A DNA stretch of 64,000 bases from Prevotella heparinolytica (lineage in GTDB: Bacteria > Bacteroidota > Bacteroidia > Bacteroidales > Bacteroidaceae), in contig NZ_SLXB01000015.1 in the NCBI RefSeq assembly GCF_004342845.1, forward strand, positions 28,522 to 92,521. Reading direction: 5' to 3'. Positions 46,301 to 55,754 of this stretch are shown in pieces. The notes beneath the pieces were generated by a model. It did no database searches and was not told the origin of the DNA. It saw only the letters and a program-made list of their open reading frames with translations. Each line of letters begins with the position of its first letter. The stretch's first letter is position 1. The position numbers and the translations under genes are program-made.

Positions 46301-46351
46301 CCTACTCCTTATAAAGCCGGACCTCCGCAGTCCGGCTTTATAAAGGGTAGG
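46301..46351 (-). terminator. Terminator of pta-ackA
   Basis: CCTACTCCTTATAAAGCCGGAC (first 22 bases) pairs with the segment 46330-46351 with two mismatches around a 7-nt loop. The perfect part is TTATAAAGCCGGAC with GTCCGGCTTTATAA. It ends 54 bp past the ackA stop. Confidence 0.75.
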
Positions 46352-46405
46352 CACATATGTTAAGAGATACCTCTTGAGTATTCTGTCGGAATCACTTGTT
46401 CCGCA

Positions 46406-47602
46406 TTACTTCTGCAAAATAGTCATCGTATCGGACGCAATCATCAGTTCTTCGTCGGTTGGGATTACCACTACCTTGACTTTGGAATCGTCGGTAGAGA
46501 TTACCTTCTCCTCGCCACGAACCTTATTCCTCTCGGCATCCAGCTTTATGCCCATGAATTCCAGGCCTTCGCATGCTCCCCAACGGGCAGTGGCCTGATT
46601 CTCACCCACTCCGCCGGTGAATGCGATGATATCTGCACCGCCCAATGCTGCCGCATAGGCACCGATGTATTTCTTGATGCGATAGAAGTACATATCTTCT
46701 GCCAGAATGGCTTTCGGGTTGCCGGCTGCTACGGCATTCTCCAAGTCGCGCATGTCGCTGGACTCGCCGAAGATGCCCAGCACACCGCTCTTCTTGTTCA
46801 AGAGGTTGGATATGCCGTTTGCATCCAAGCCCTCCTTTTCCATGATAAAGGACACGGCTCCTGCGTCGATGTCGCCGCTGCGTGTTCCCATCATCAGGCC
46901 TTCGAGCGGAGTCAGCCCCATGCTGGTATCTATGCACTTGCCGTCTTTGATGGCGCTGATGGAGGCGCCGTTACCGATGTGGCAGGTGATGATTTTCTTT
47001 CCTTGCGGCTCTACTCCCAGAAACTCGCAGACACGTTGCGATACATAACGGTGGGATGTGCCGTGGAAGCCGTAACGACGTACGCCGTATTTCTCGTAGA
47101 GTTCATAGGGAACGGCATATAGGTAGGCATGTCTCGGCATTGTTTGGTGGAAAGCCGTATCGAATACGCCGATTTGCGGAACATCGGGCAAGATGGCCGA
47201 TATGGCGTTCACACCTTTCAAGTTGGCGGGATTGTGAAGGGGGGCCAAGTCGTTGCAAGCCGTGAAGGTCGCCAGAACTTCAGGTGTCAGCCGTACGGAT
47301 TGGCTGAACTTTTCGCCTCCATGCACCATGCGGTGACCTACGGCATTGATTTCGTCCAATGACTTGATGGCCCCATATTCCGCATCGGTCAAGGTATTCA
47401 GGATGAATTCCACGCCCACGGTATGTTCGGGAATATCTTTCGTCAACACTTTCTTCTCACCACCGGGTAAGGTGAATTTCAGGAACGAGTCCTTTAAACC
47501 GATTTTTTCAATGCCTCCTTGTGCGATAACTTCTTTTTTGTCCATATCAAACATTTTGTACTTGATGGACGAGCTACCGCAGTTCAATACTAAGATTTTC
47601 AT
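46406..47602 (-). CDS. ackA: Acetate kinase
   Basis: This 398-residue enzyme makes acetate and ATP from acetyl phosphate. It has VLNCGSSSIKYKMFD (phosphate loop), GHRMVHGGEKF, FDTAFHQTMP, YGFHGTSHRYVS, CHIGNGASISAI, DTSMGLTPLEGLMMGTRSGDID and FTGGVGENQ, all intact. It follows pta by 22 bp in the same unit; together they form the acetate-producing branch of fermentation. Confidence 0.98.
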   Translation of the reverse strand: MKILVLNCGSSSIKYKMFDMDKKEVIAQGGIEKIGLKDSFLKFTLPGGEKKVLTKDIPEHTVGVEFILNTLTDAEYGAIKSLDEINAVGHRMVHGGEKFSQSVRLTPEVLATFTACNDLAPLHNPANLKGVNAISAILPDVPQIGVFDTAFHQTMPRHAYLYAVPYELYEKYGVRRYGFHGTSHRYVSQRVCEFLGVEPQGKKIITCHIGNGASISAIKDGKCIDTSMGLTPLEGLMMGTRSGDIDAGAVSFIMEKEGLDANGISNLLNKKSGVLGIFGESSDMRDLENAVAAGNPKAILAEDMYFYRIKKYIGAYAAALGGADIIAFTGGVGENQATARWGACEGLEFMGIKLDAERNKVRGEEKVISTDDSKVKVVVIPTDEELMIASDTMTILQK

Positions 47603-47624
47603 ATTACTATGTTTAGATTAAAAG

Positions 47625-48644
47625 TTATTCAGCGTTCGTTTTGGCGGCAATAGCCTGATTGGCCGTGATGGCAATCATGCGGTAAACATCTTCGATGGAG
47701 CAACCGCGCGAGAGGTCGTTCACCGGACGGGCGATGCCTTGCAGAATAGGACCTACGGCATCGGCATGTCCCAAACGTTGTACCAGTTTATAAGAGATGT
47801 TCCCCACTTCAAGGCTCGGAACAATCAGTACATTGGCATTGCCGGCAATCTTTGAACCCGGCGCCTTGTTTGCGCCTACTTCGGGAACCAAAGCCGCATC
47901 TGCCTGCAACTCGCCGTCGATGGCCAGTTCCGGATCCATCTCTTTGGCAATCTTCAGGGCTTCCACCACCTTATCCACCACTTCGTGCTTGGCAGAACCT
48001 TTGGTTGAGAAGCTGAGCAAAGCCACTTGGGGATCCATGTCTACAACCGCCTTTGCCGTGCGTGCCGTGCAAACGGCAATCTGTGCCAACTGCTCGGCAT
48101 CGGGCACCGGAGTCACAGCCACGTCGCCCATCACCAATATGCCGTTCTTGCCATATTCGGGAGCGTGTGTGAGCAACAGCATGGCACCTGAAACACACGT
48201 AATGCCGGGAGTGGTCTTGATAATCTGCAAAGCCGGGCGAAGTACGTCGCCGGTAGTATTGCGGGCACCTGCCAACTGACCGTCGGCATCGCCGTTCTTT
48301 ATGATCAGGCAGCCCAGATAAAGCGGATTGAGAACCAGCTTGCGAGCCTCTTCGATAGTCATGCCTTTTTTCTTGCGAAGTTCGAACAGCAATTGTGCAT
48401 ATTCTTCTTTCTTGGGATGGTCTTCCGGATTGATGATGGTGGCTTTGTCTATATTTCCCAGTCCCCACTCTTGGGCACAAGCGTGTATTTCTTCCGGATT
48501 GCCCAGAAGAATCAGATCTGCGATACCGTCAGTCAGAATCTGGTTGGCGGCTTTCAAGGTACGTTCTTCCGTACCTTCAGGAAGAACAATGCGTTGGCGA
48601 TCGGCTTTCGCACGTTCAAGAATTTCATTAATTAATCTTTGCAT
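47625..48644 (-). CDS. pta: Phosphate acetyltransferase
   Basis: This 339-residue short-form Pta converts acetyl-CoA to acetyl phosphate. It has RIVLPEGTEERTLKAA, NPLYLGCLIIKNGDADGQLAGARNTTGDVLRPALQ, FSTKGSAKHEVVDKVVEA, GELQADAALVPEV and ANVLIVPSLEVGNISYKLVQRL. It lacks the N-terminal DRTGG domains of long Pta. It is first in the pta-ackA operon; -7 box TACTTTTG at 48699-48692. Confidence 0.98.
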   Translation of the reverse strand: MQRLINEILERAKADRQRIVLPEGTEERTLKAANQILTDGIADLILLGNPEEIHACAQEWGLGNIDKATIINPEDHPKKEEYAQLLFELRKKKGMTIEEARKLVLNPLYLGCLIIKNGDADGQLAGARNTTGDVLRPALQIIKTTPGITCVSGAMLLLTHAPEYGKNGILVMGDVAVTPVPDAEQLAQIAVCTARTAKAVVDMDPQVALLSFSTKGSAKHEVVDKVVEALKIAKEMDPELAIDGELQADAALVPEVGANKAPGSKIAGNANVLIVPSLEVGNISYKLVQRLGHADAVGPILQGIARPVNDLSRGCSIEDVYRMIAITANQAIAAKTNAE

Positions 48645-48691
48645 GATATTTATTGTGTATTATGAATAGGCTGCCCATACTTTTCACTTCG

Positions 48692-48699
48692 CAAAAGTA
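48692..48699 (-). promoter_or_regulatory. -7 box for pta-ackA
   Basis: TACTTTTG on the minus strand, 47 bp before the pta start codon, an exact TAnnTTTG match. Confidence 0.5.
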
Positions 48700-48795
48700 C
48701 GCAATTTTGCAATATCAACATTGCAAATGCCTCTCTTTTTCAATGCTTGCTCTCAATTATTATAATATTTAACATTAAATAGTAAGGAAAGGAAC

Positions 48796-48904
48796 GTGTG
48801 CGCACACAACATCTGTTGAAAACGTAAATTCCATAGGCAATCTGTATGATGCCTTAAAAAAAGAGAATTGTTGCAACAAGCAATACATAGAATACCTACC
48901 TTTG
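48796..48904 (+). promoter_or_regulatory. lrgA upstream region: two palindromes and -7 box
   Basis: GTGTGCGCACAC (48796-48807) and TTGTTGCAACAA (48868-48879) are both perfect 12-bp palindromes. A -7 box TACCTTTG is at 48897-48904. The second palindrome occupies the -33 area, where a regulator would either block or replace RNA polymerase contact. The rest of the gap 48645-48960 is AT-rich without a gene. Confidence 0.5.
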
Positions 48905-48960
48905 CAGCGTTTTTAAAACATACAACAATAATCTGCCGGTCGATTTAAGACCTTATTCTT

Positions 48961-49299
48961 ATGATTCGTCAATGTGCCATCCTCTTTGGATGTTTAGCTT
49001 TGGGTGAGTTGGTTGTCTTCCTCACAGGCGTGAAGTTACCTTCCAGCATCATCGGTATGCTGCTGCTTACCTTGTTTTTGAAGTTGGGTTGGATAAAGTT
49101 GCACTGGGTGCAAGGCATGTCCGACTTCCTGGTTGCCAATCTGGGGTTTTTCTTTATACCGCCCGGAGTGGCCCTGATGCTCTATTTCGACATTATCGCC
49201 GCCGAATTCTGGCCGATAGTCGTAGCTTCATTGGTCAGTACTTTGTTGGTGATTGTCGTCACCGGATGGGTTCATCAATTAACACGTAAAATGAAATGA
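48961..49299 (+). CDS. lrgA: LrgA/CidA-family holin-like protein
   Basis: This 112-residue protein has four predicted helices. GELVVFLTGVKLPSSIIGMLLLTLFLKLGWIK and FFIPPGVALMLYFDII fit the CidA/LrgA family. In staphylococci these proteins modulate murein hydrolase activity and cell death; in other bacteria CidA/LrgAB homologues export pyruvate or glycolate. Its stop overlaps lrgB by 4 nt. A link with the pta-ackA genes next door (overflow metabolism) is suggestive only. Confidence 0.88.
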   Translation: MIRQCAILFGCLALGELVVFLTGVKLPSSIIGMLLLTLFLKLGWIKLHWVQGMSDFLVANLGFFFIPPGVALMLYFDIIAAEFWPIVVASLVSTLLVIVVTGWVHQLTRKMK

Positions 49300-49991
49300 G
49301 TTTCTTAGAAAATAATTTTTTCTTGCTGGCCGTCACTTTCGGTGTGTTTTTCTTTGCCAAACTGCTGCAAAAGAAAACCGGTCTCATGCTGTTGAATCCT
49401 ATTCTGTTGACAATCGCTATCCTTATTGTCTTATTGAAGTCGGCAAATATCAGCTATGCTACCTACAACGAGGGAGGGCAGTTGATAGAGTTTTGGCTGA
49501 AACCAGCCGTCGTTGCATTGGGGATGCCTTTGTATCTTCAGTTGGAAACCATAAAGAAACAGTTGCTCCCCATCCTGTTGTCCCAATTGGCCGGATGTAT
49601 CGTAGGTGTTGTTTCCGTGGTGCTGATAGCTAAACTGATGGGGGCTTCTGATGAAATCATCTATTCGCTGGCGCCTAAGTCGGTCACCACACCGATTGCC
49701 ATGGAGGTCACCAAGTCGTTGGGGGGCATACCTTCATTGACTGCCGCAGTTGTGGTGTGTGTGGGGTTGCTGGGAGGAATATTGGGCTTCAAGACCATGA
49801 AGCTGACCCGTATAGGCAGCCCCATGGCTCAAGGCCTCTCGATGGGAGCCGCCGCTCATGCGGTGGGCACTTCTACCGCCATGGAAGTCAGCAGTAAATA
49901 CGGTGCATTCGCCAGTTTGGGATTGACGCTGAACGGCATTTTCACGGCCTTATTCACACCTGCCATTCTGCGTTTGTTGGGTTTGTTCTAA
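49296..49991 (+). CDS. lrgB: LrgB/CidB-family membrane protein
   Basis: This 231-residue polytopic protein has the LrgB signatures PAVVALGMPLYLQLETIKKQ, LAPKSVTTPIAMEVTKSLGGIPSLTA and AHAVGTSTAMEVS. It pairs with the LrgA product encoded 4 nt upstream (overlapping). It is probably a transporter or a regulator of wall hydrolases at the inner membrane. Confidence 0.93.
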   Translation: MSFLENNFFLLAVTFGVFFFAKLLQKKTGLMLLNPILLTIAILIVLLKSANISYATYNEGGQLIEFWLKPAVVALGMPLYLQLETIKKQLLPILLSQLAGCIVGVVSVVLIAKLMGASDEIIYSLAPKSVTTPIAMEVTKSLGGIPSLTAAVVVCVGLLGGILGFKTMKLTRIGSPMAQGLSMGAAAHAVGTSTAMEVSSKYGAFASLGLTLNGIFTALFTPAILRLLGLF

Positions 49992-50044
49992 CAAAATCTA
50001 CCAATCTTTGTTATTTCTAACAACTTCAATCAACTAAAACATTT

Positions 50045-50959
50045 ATGATTTCATTTAAGGATATCGAATTAAGCGACAGGGAGCTTATCATCCGCTACAC
50101 GCAGAACAGTCCGCGAAGAAACTGCGACCTTTCATTCTCCAATCTGTGCAGTTGGCGTTTTCTGTACAACACCCAATTTGCCATTCTGGATGGTTATCTG
50201 TTGTTGAAGTTTTGGGCCGAAGAGGAACTGGTATATATGATGCCGATAGGTAACGGCGATTTGAAAAAAGTGCTGGAGGCCTTGATAGAGGACGCCCATC
50301 AGGAAGGAAAGCCTTTCTGTTTGCTGGGCATTTGCTCCGGCATGTGTTCGGAGCTGGAAACTTTCATGCCCGGAAAATTCCAATTCACTGCCGACCGTGA
50401 TTATGCTGACTATCTCTATCTCCGCACCGACCTCGCCACGCTCTCCGGAAAGAAGCTTCAAGCCAAGCGGAACCACGTCAACAAATTCAAGCGCACTTAC
50501 AACTACGAGTATACCCCTATCACACCCGACCGCATTCAGGAATGTCTGGAGCTGGAAGCCATCTGGTGCAAAGCCAACAATTGCGACCAACATGAGGGAA
50601 CAGGCAACGAACGCCGTGCATTGGTCTATGCACTTCATCACTTTGATGAATTGGGACTGATGGGCGGTATCCTTCATGTGGATGGCAAGATTGTGGCCTT
50701 TACCTTCGGCATGCCCATTAATCAGGACACCTTTGGGGTGCACGTCGAGAAGGCAGATACAAGCATTGATGGGGCATACGCAATGATTAACCATGAATTT
50801 GCAAAACATATTCCCGAACAATATATCTATATCAACCGGGAAGAAGATTTGGGCATTGAAGGTTTGCGCAAGGCCAAGCTGTCTTACCAGCCTGCCATAA
50901 TTCTGGATAAATACATGGCCTGCTTGAAAGGCGAACCGATGGAAGCGATAAAGTGGTAA
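50045..50959 (+). CDS. DUF2156-family acyltransferase-like protein
   Basis: This 304-residue protein has the GNAT-like fold seen in the C-terminal domain of lysyl-phosphatidylglycerol synthases. It shows FSNLCSWRF, YADYLYLRTDLATLSGKKLQAKRNHVNKFKRTYNYEYTPIT, and GGILHVDGKIVAFTFGMPINQDTFGVHVEKADTSIDGAYAMINHEF, ending YINREEDLGIEGLRKAKLSYQP. No membrane domain is present. Likely an aminoacyl- or acyltransferase; the substrate is unknown. The GNAT gene follows 8 bp later. Confidence 0.88.
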   Translation: MISFKDIELSDRELIIRYTQNSPRRNCDLSFSNLCSWRFLYNTQFAILDGYLLLKFWAEEELVYMMPIGNGDLKKVLEALIEDAHQEGKPFCLLGICSGMCSELETFMPGKFQFTADRDYADYLYLRTDLATLSGKKLQAKRNHVNKFKRTYNYEYTPITPDRIQECLELEAIWCKANNCDQHEGTGNERRALVYALHHFDELGLMGGILHVDGKIVAFTFGMPINQDTFGVHVEKADTSIDGAYAMINHEFAKHIPEQYIYINREEDLGIEGLRKAKLSYQPAIILDKYMACLKGEPMEAIKW

Positions 50960-50967
50960 TAGATGCA

Positions 50968-52032
50968 ATGGACCGGATGAAGCAGAAAATAAAGAATTTG
51001 TGGAGGCTGTGTTTCAATGACAGCGAGGAATTCGTAGAGATGTATTTCCGTTTGCGCTATCATAATGACGTCAATATTGCCATAGAAAGCGGGGAGGAAG
51101 TGATTGCCGCCCTGCAAATGTTGCCTTATCCGATGACGTTCGGGGGGAAAAAAATCAAAACATCTTATATTTCCGGAGCTTGTACGCATCCCGCCCATCG
51201 CAATCAGGGAACGATGGGCGCATTGTTGTCGCAAGCATTTATGCGTATGCTGGACGGTGGCGTTGCCTTATCTGCTTTGATTCCTGCAGAGCCTTGGTTG
51301 TTTGGCTATTATACCCGCTATGGTTATGCACCCGTGTTCAATTATAAAGCGAGTGATTTTGTGGTTGCGGACATTCCTGCTCCCAATCAAGGATATGCGC
51401 TGAAGATGGACGATCAATGTGAGGAAAAGGAATATGAATACCTGAACCGGAAATTAGGAGAACGCGCTTACTGCATCCAACATACAAGCAAAGACTTTCG
51501 TGTTATTCTTGCCGATTTGCGATTGGGGCAGGGACATGTCTGCACTTTGTTTGAAGAGGGGAGTGCCCGACAAAAAGATGACACAATGCAAGGAAAGGAG
51601 CGTATTGTTGCGCTGGCTGTCGTTTATCCGGCGGGTGGAAACAAATGGCGCATAGGAGAAATTGTGTCGGACAGCTCTGAGACATGCTCCTTGCTGCTTC
51701 AAAACATTTGCCGTGAATTGAATGTTCCTTCTGTCGAGGTGCTTGCTCCTCTTGCTGCCGGTGAAGCCGGTTTGCCTTTAGGAATGGCGCGTGTCATCGA
51801 TGCTAAGGGCATGCTGGATCTCTATGCGGCCATCCATCCCGAAGAGGAGGCCTGCATCTGCCTCACCGACGAACAAATAAGCGGGAACAACGGCTGCTAC
51901 CACTTGAGTGGCGGTAAATGTATGAAAAGTGCCAAGTGTCTGCCCGGCAGACACTTAGCACTCACAATCGGTGAACTCACCGCAAAAATATTCGAAACAT
52001 CAAGCCCTTATATGAGCCTGATGCTGAACTGA
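50968..52032 (+). CDS. GNAT acetyltransferase, Eis-like
   Basis: This protein has 354 residues from MDRMKQKIKNLW; a GTG at 50953 would overlap the previous stop. The acetyl-CoA site is YISGACTHPAHRNQGTMGALLSQAF (V/I-x-x-x-x-R-x-x-G/A). The protein continues with a second GNAT-like half and a C-terminal sterol-carrier-like tail (GELTAKIF), the three-part plan of Eis-type enzymes. Substrates are unknown. Confidence 0.85.
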   Translation: MDRMKQKIKNLWRLCFNDSEEFVEMYFRLRYHNDVNIAIESGEEVIAALQMLPYPMTFGGKKIKTSYISGACTHPAHRNQGTMGALLSQAFMRMLDGGVALSALIPAEPWLFGYYTRYGYAPVFNYKASDFVVADIPAPNQGYALKMDDQCEEKEYEYLNRKLGERAYCIQHTSKDFRVILADLRLGQGHVCTLFEEGSARQKDDTMQGKERIVALAVVYPAGGNKWRIGEIVSDSSETCSLLLQNICRELNVPSVEVLAPLAAGEAGLPLGMARVIDAKGMLDLYAAIHPEEEACICLTDEQISGNNGCYHLSGGKCMKSAKCLPGRHLALTIGELTAKIFETSSPYMSLMLN

Positions 52033-52034
52033 CG

Positions 52035-53354
52035 TTATAATCCACTGAAGTCCACTCCATCGAATACCAGTGAAGGTATACGCCAAGAAGAAGAGATACG
52101 GGGATCATTGCCTACGGCCACCAAAGAAGACCAGAGGGTAATCATATTGCCGGTTACGTTCATCTCATTGACCGGTTGAACCAACTTGCCGTTTTCAATC
52201 AGGAAGCCTTCGATACCGTACGAAAAGTCTCCGGTACTTTTGTTGCTGTTGCCGCCGTTGAATCCGGTAACCAATATGCCCTTTTGCACATCTGCCACCA
52301 GACCGTCCAAGTCTTTGTTCCCCGGTTGCAGTATCAGCAGAGAAGGTGAACTGATGGTTGGCTCCACACCCATTTTCTTGGAGTTATACGTGTCGATGAA
52401 ATAGGTCTTCAATGTCCCGTTTTCAAATATCGGACGGCGTTCGGTTGCCACGCCTTCATTATCGAAGTAACGGGCGCCACGGGCTCCGATGAGATGAGGC
52501 TCATCCATTAGATTCAGCTTTTCGGAGCCGACTTTCGTATTCAGCTTGTTCAGCAGGAACGAACTCTTTTGCTGGAGAGCGGAGCCATACAACGCACTCA
52601 ACAATGGGCTGAGCAATTGACCGGCATTCATCGGATCGACTACCATGGTATACTTGCCCGAAGCGGCTTTACGCTGTCCCATTTTCTTCAATACACGTTC
52701 CAAGGCTTTTGTCCCGATACCCGACTTTTTCAGTTTGTCATAAAACATTGCCGAGTCGTACCAATAAGAAGAAGGACGTGCTTCCCCTTCGCCTTTCACT
52801 GCCACATCGGCCGATACCGAGAACCAAGTGGACTTGGATTCGCCTTCAAAACCGTTACTTGTCAGACGATAGGAAGCCTCTTCGCCATCGCTGTAAGAAC
52901 TGCCTACCGATATGATGCGCTCATCTTTTCCTAAGACCTCTTCGGCTGCGGCACGGGCAATAGCCACCTTGTCGTCGGGATTCAGGTTGTAGAACTTATC
53001 GTCGAACAGTTGCAAATCGGGCTTTCCGCCTTTATAATAGCGGGAGGAGTCGGGCAATACGCGCGCTTCGTCTTCTGCCAGATAGCGTGTGGATTCGATG
53101 CCATTCCTGATGAAACTTTCCAATTCCTTTTTATCCAGACGGTTGGTGGAATAAGAACCGTATTTCCCGTCTACATACAAGCTGATGCTCAAGCCGCTTT
53201 CGGAAGCCTGTTGCAATTTATCCATCTTGGCGTCACGCAATTCGAACGATGCATTGGAGTTGGAATACAGCACCAACTTGGCTGCCTGACAACCATTTTT
53301 CAGGGCATAATCCATTGCCCATTGTGCCAATTTCTTATTATTATCCGTAATCAT
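52035..53354 (-). CDS. tldE: TldE/PmbA metalloprotease subunit
   Basis: This 439-residue protein of the PmbA/TldE type lacks an HExxH motif, as expected for the non-catalytic partner. It has WAMDYALKNGCQAAKLVLYSNSNASFELRD, GLSISLYVDGKYGSYSTN, YTMVVDPMNAGQLLSPLLSALYG and NGGNSNKSTGDFSYGIEGFLIENG. With TldD it forms a heterodimeric protease that trims unfolded peptides, including microcin B17 precursor in E. coli. It is downstream of tldD by 28 bp. Confidence 0.94.
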   Translation of the reverse strand: MITDNNKKLAQWAMDYALKNGCQAAKLVLYSNSNASFELRDAKMDKLQQASESGLSISLYVDGKYGSYSTNRLDKKELESFIRNGIESTRYLAEDEARVLPDSSRYYKGGKPDLQLFDDKFYNLNPDDKVAIARAAAEEVLGKDERIISVGSSYSDGEEASYRLTSNGFEGESKSTWFSVSADVAVKGEGEARPSSYWYDSAMFYDKLKKSGIGTKALERVLKKMGQRKAASGKYTMVVDPMNAGQLLSPLLSALYGSALQQKSSFLLNKLNTKVGSEKLNLMDEPHLIGARGARYFDNEGVATERRPIFENGTLKTYFIDTYNSKKMGVEPTISSPSLLILQPGNKDLDGLVADVQKGILVTGFNGGNSNKSTGDFSYGIEGFLIENGKLVQPVNEMNVTGNMITLWSSLVAVGNDPRISSSWRIPSLVFDGVDFSGL

Positions 53355-53382
53355 TTCGTTTAATTTTCAGTTTTTCATTTTG

Positions 53383-54921
53383 TTAGCTTTCTCCCCCTAC
53401 CGTCAGTTTGCTGACCAATGCCGACGGCATGCCGCAGGTCACAGGGCAGGACTGTCCGTCTTTGCCACAAGTCCACGTACCGTTGTCAATCTTGTCGTTA
53501 TTGGCAACCATGGTAATGTCTGCCAATGCTTTCGGTCCGTTGCCGATGATATTGATGTCCTTGATGGGCTGTGTCAGTTTGCCGTCTTCAATCAGATAAC
53601 CGGATTTCACGAAGAAAGTAAAGTCGCCGGCACCGATCTGTACCTGTCCGTTGGTGAAGTTGTCTACAAAGATGCCGTTCTTCACGGTAGAAATAATGTC
53701 TTCCTCCTTCATATTGCCGGCTTCCATATAGGTGGCGCGCATACGGGGAATAGGCATATTGCGGAATGTGTCGCGACGGCCGTTTCCGGTAGGCGTTACG
53801 CCATAATGTTTGGCACTGATGCGGTCGTGCAGGTAGCTGGTCAGCACACCGTCTTTCACGATATAAGTTTTTTGTCCTTCCACACCTTCATCGTCGAAGT
53901 TTACAGAGCCCCGGTTGAAAGGAATGGTGCCGTCATCCACCACGTTGATATGCTCGTCGCAAATCTTCTTGCCGAAGAGGTCGCAGAAGATGGAAGTGCG
54001 CTTGCGATTGAAATCGGCTTCGAAGGCATGTCCGATGGCTTCGTGCAGCAGGATGCCCGAACCTCCTGCACCCATAACCACAGGCATCTCGCCACCTTTG
54101 GGCTTGATGGCCTTGAATAGGATGGAGGTGTTGTCCACTGCTTCGCGTGCAAGGACTTCAACGATATCGTCTGTCATGAATTCAAATCCTTTGCGGTAGG
54201 AGCGGCTGGCATAGCCATTCTCCATTTTTCCGTCTTCTTCCATGATACAGACTGCCACGAACGAAACCATGGGGCGGTAGTCATAGTAGCTCACTCCTTC
54301 GGAATTGCAGAACAGCACATGAGAAGTGTTGTCGGTGAGATAGGCCTGCACCTTGCTTACACGTTTGTCTAAAGAGAAAATCTTCTCGTTCAGTTTTTCA
54401 AGATAAGGGATTTTGGCCTTTACGCTCACGTCTTCCCAAGGTTCGGTAACGGCATAGCGGCTTTTGGCTATTGTCTTTTCCGTCAGTCCCACTGTTTTGC
54501 CGGCCTTGCCGGAAGAGGCGATGCGGGCGGCAGTGCGGGCAGCGCGTAACATTTCGTCCAACGTGACGCCTTCTACATAAGCATAACCGGTTTGGTCTCC
54601 TGCCAAAACACGCACGCCCATGCCGAAGTCGATGTTGGCGCCGCAGTTGTTTACCTTGCCGTCCATCAGGCTTACATTGTTGTTGAATGTGTGTTCAAAA
54701 TAGAGATCGGCATAGTCGCCGCCTTTTTCCAATGCGGCAGCAAGCACTTTCCTTACATCGGCTTCTGTTACGCCGAAATGATTCATTGCCGCAGCAACGG
54801 CAGATTTGTCATCTGCTCCTCCCAATGCCTTCCGTACGGATGCAGGCATAGCCAACGACGGTACTGCCAGCGAGCCTAATGCCGCCAGACTTCCCGTCCT
54901 TAAAAAATTTCGTCTATCCAT
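53383..54921 (-). CDS. tldD: TldD metalloprotease subunit with Tat-like signal
   Basis: This 512-residue catalytic subunit carries the zinc motif LLHEAIGHAFEADF (HExxxH). It has DLYFEHTFNNNVSLMDGKVN, GMGVRVLAGDQTGYAYVEG, GAGGSGILLHEAIGH and IGAGDFTFFVKSGYLIEDG. The N-terminus MDRRNFLRTGSLAALGSLAVPSLAMPA has RR followed by a hydrophobic stretch and an AxA site, like a twin-arginine export signal; E. coli TldD is cytosolic. No tat genes are in the window. Confidence 0.94.
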   Translation of the reverse strand: MDRRNFLRTGSLAALGSLAVPSLAMPASVRKALGGADDKSAVAAAMNHFGVTEADVRKVLAAALEKGGDYADLYFEHTFNNNVSLMDGKVNNCGANIDFGMGVRVLAGDQTGYAYVEGVTLDEMLRAARTAARIASSGKAGKTVGLTEKTIAKSRYAVTEPWEDVSVKAKIPYLEKLNEKIFSLDKRVSKVQAYLTDNTSHVLFCNSEGVSYYDYRPMVSFVAVCIMEEDGKMENGYASRSYRKGFEFMTDDIVEVLAREAVDNTSILFKAIKPKGGEMPVVMGAGGSGILLHEAIGHAFEADFNRKRTSIFCDLFGKKICDEHINVVDDGTIPFNRGSVNFDDEGVEGQKTYIVKDGVLTSYLHDRISAKHYGVTPTGNGRRDTFRNMPIPRMRATYMEAGNMKEEDIISTVKNGIFVDNFTNGQVQIGAGDFTFFVKSGYLIEDGKLTQPIKDINIIGNGPKALADITMVANNDKIDNGTWTCGKDGQSCPVTCGMPSALVSKLTVGGES

Positions 54922-54982
54922 CTTTTTTCTATAAATTGGTTATAAGAAACTGTTTCTTTTTTTTCTTTCTTCGGGCCGTCGG

Positions 54983-55747
54983 TCAATTCTCCTTTGTCAA
55001 CAGGCTTTCAAGCTCTTCTGCGTTCAGGCACAGGTAGAACTGCCCTTTGTATGCCACGGAGATGGCGCCGGTTTCTTCCGATACGATGATTGCGTGTGCG
55101 TCCGAGGCTTGGGCGATTCCCATTGCGGCTCTATGGCGTAAGCCCAATTCTTTGGGAATATCCAGGTTGTGCGATACCGGCAGGATACAGCCTGCTGCTT
55201 TGATGCGCTTCTTGCTGATTACCATGGCTCCATCGTGCAGCGGACTGTTCTTGAAAAAGATATTTTCTATCAGACGCTGGTTGATGTCGGCATTGATAAC
55301 CTCGCCCGTGCGCACCACGTCGTCCAAAGGCATGTTGTGCTCCATGACAATCAAGGCGCCTACTTTTTGCTTTCCCATGCTGATGCATGCCATTACTATC
55401 GGCATGATATCTTCATGCTCCAACAATTCTTTCTTGTTGCCGGTGAAGAAACGTACCAATGCGCTGGCATGTTGGTGCGAGCCGAGCGTAAGCAGAAAAC
55501 GTCGTATCTCTTCCTGAAACAAGATGATGAGTGCCAATACACCCACACTGACCAATTTGTCGAAGATAGAGCCAAGCAGCTTCATTTCCAGCACTTGGGA
55601 TACTACCAGCCATATCAGGATAAATACCAGAATACCGGTAAACACATTGATGGAACCGGAGGCTTTCATCAGTTTGTACGTATAGTACAACATGAGCGCC
55701 ACCAGCAATATGTCAATGAAATCTTTTATGCCAAATTCTATAAACAC
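54983..55747 (-). CDS. cdaA: Diadenylate cyclase CdaA
   Basis: This 254-residue protein has three N-terminal helices (about 10-90), then a DAC (DisA_N) domain with the motifs NSPLHDGAMVI (DGA) and LGLRHRAAMGIAQASDAHAIIVSEETGAIS (RHR, SEETG). It makes c-di-AMP from two ATP at the inner membrane; c-di-AMP controls potassium and envelope balance. It follows folP by 7 bp. Confidence 0.95.
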   Translation of the reverse strand: MFIEFGIKDFIDILLVALMLYYTYKLMKASGSINVFTGILVFILIWLVVSQVLEMKLLGSIFDKLVSVGVLALIILFQEEIRRFLLTLGSHQHASALVRFFTGNKKELLEHEDIMPIVMACISMGKQKVGALIVMEHNMPLDDVVRTGEVINADINQRLIENIFFKNSPLHDGAMVISKKRIKAAGCILPVSHNLDIPKELGLRHRAAMGIAQASDAHAIIVSEETGAISVAYKGQFYLCLNAEELESLLTKEN

Positions 55748-55754
55748 AAGCTAT

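Noticed and set aside
52035..54921. TldD/TldE as the protease of the small-peptide cluster
   Set aside because: TldD/E do process microcin B17, but here they lie 5 kb away, in another operon and of core-genome composition. The link is possible but unsupported.
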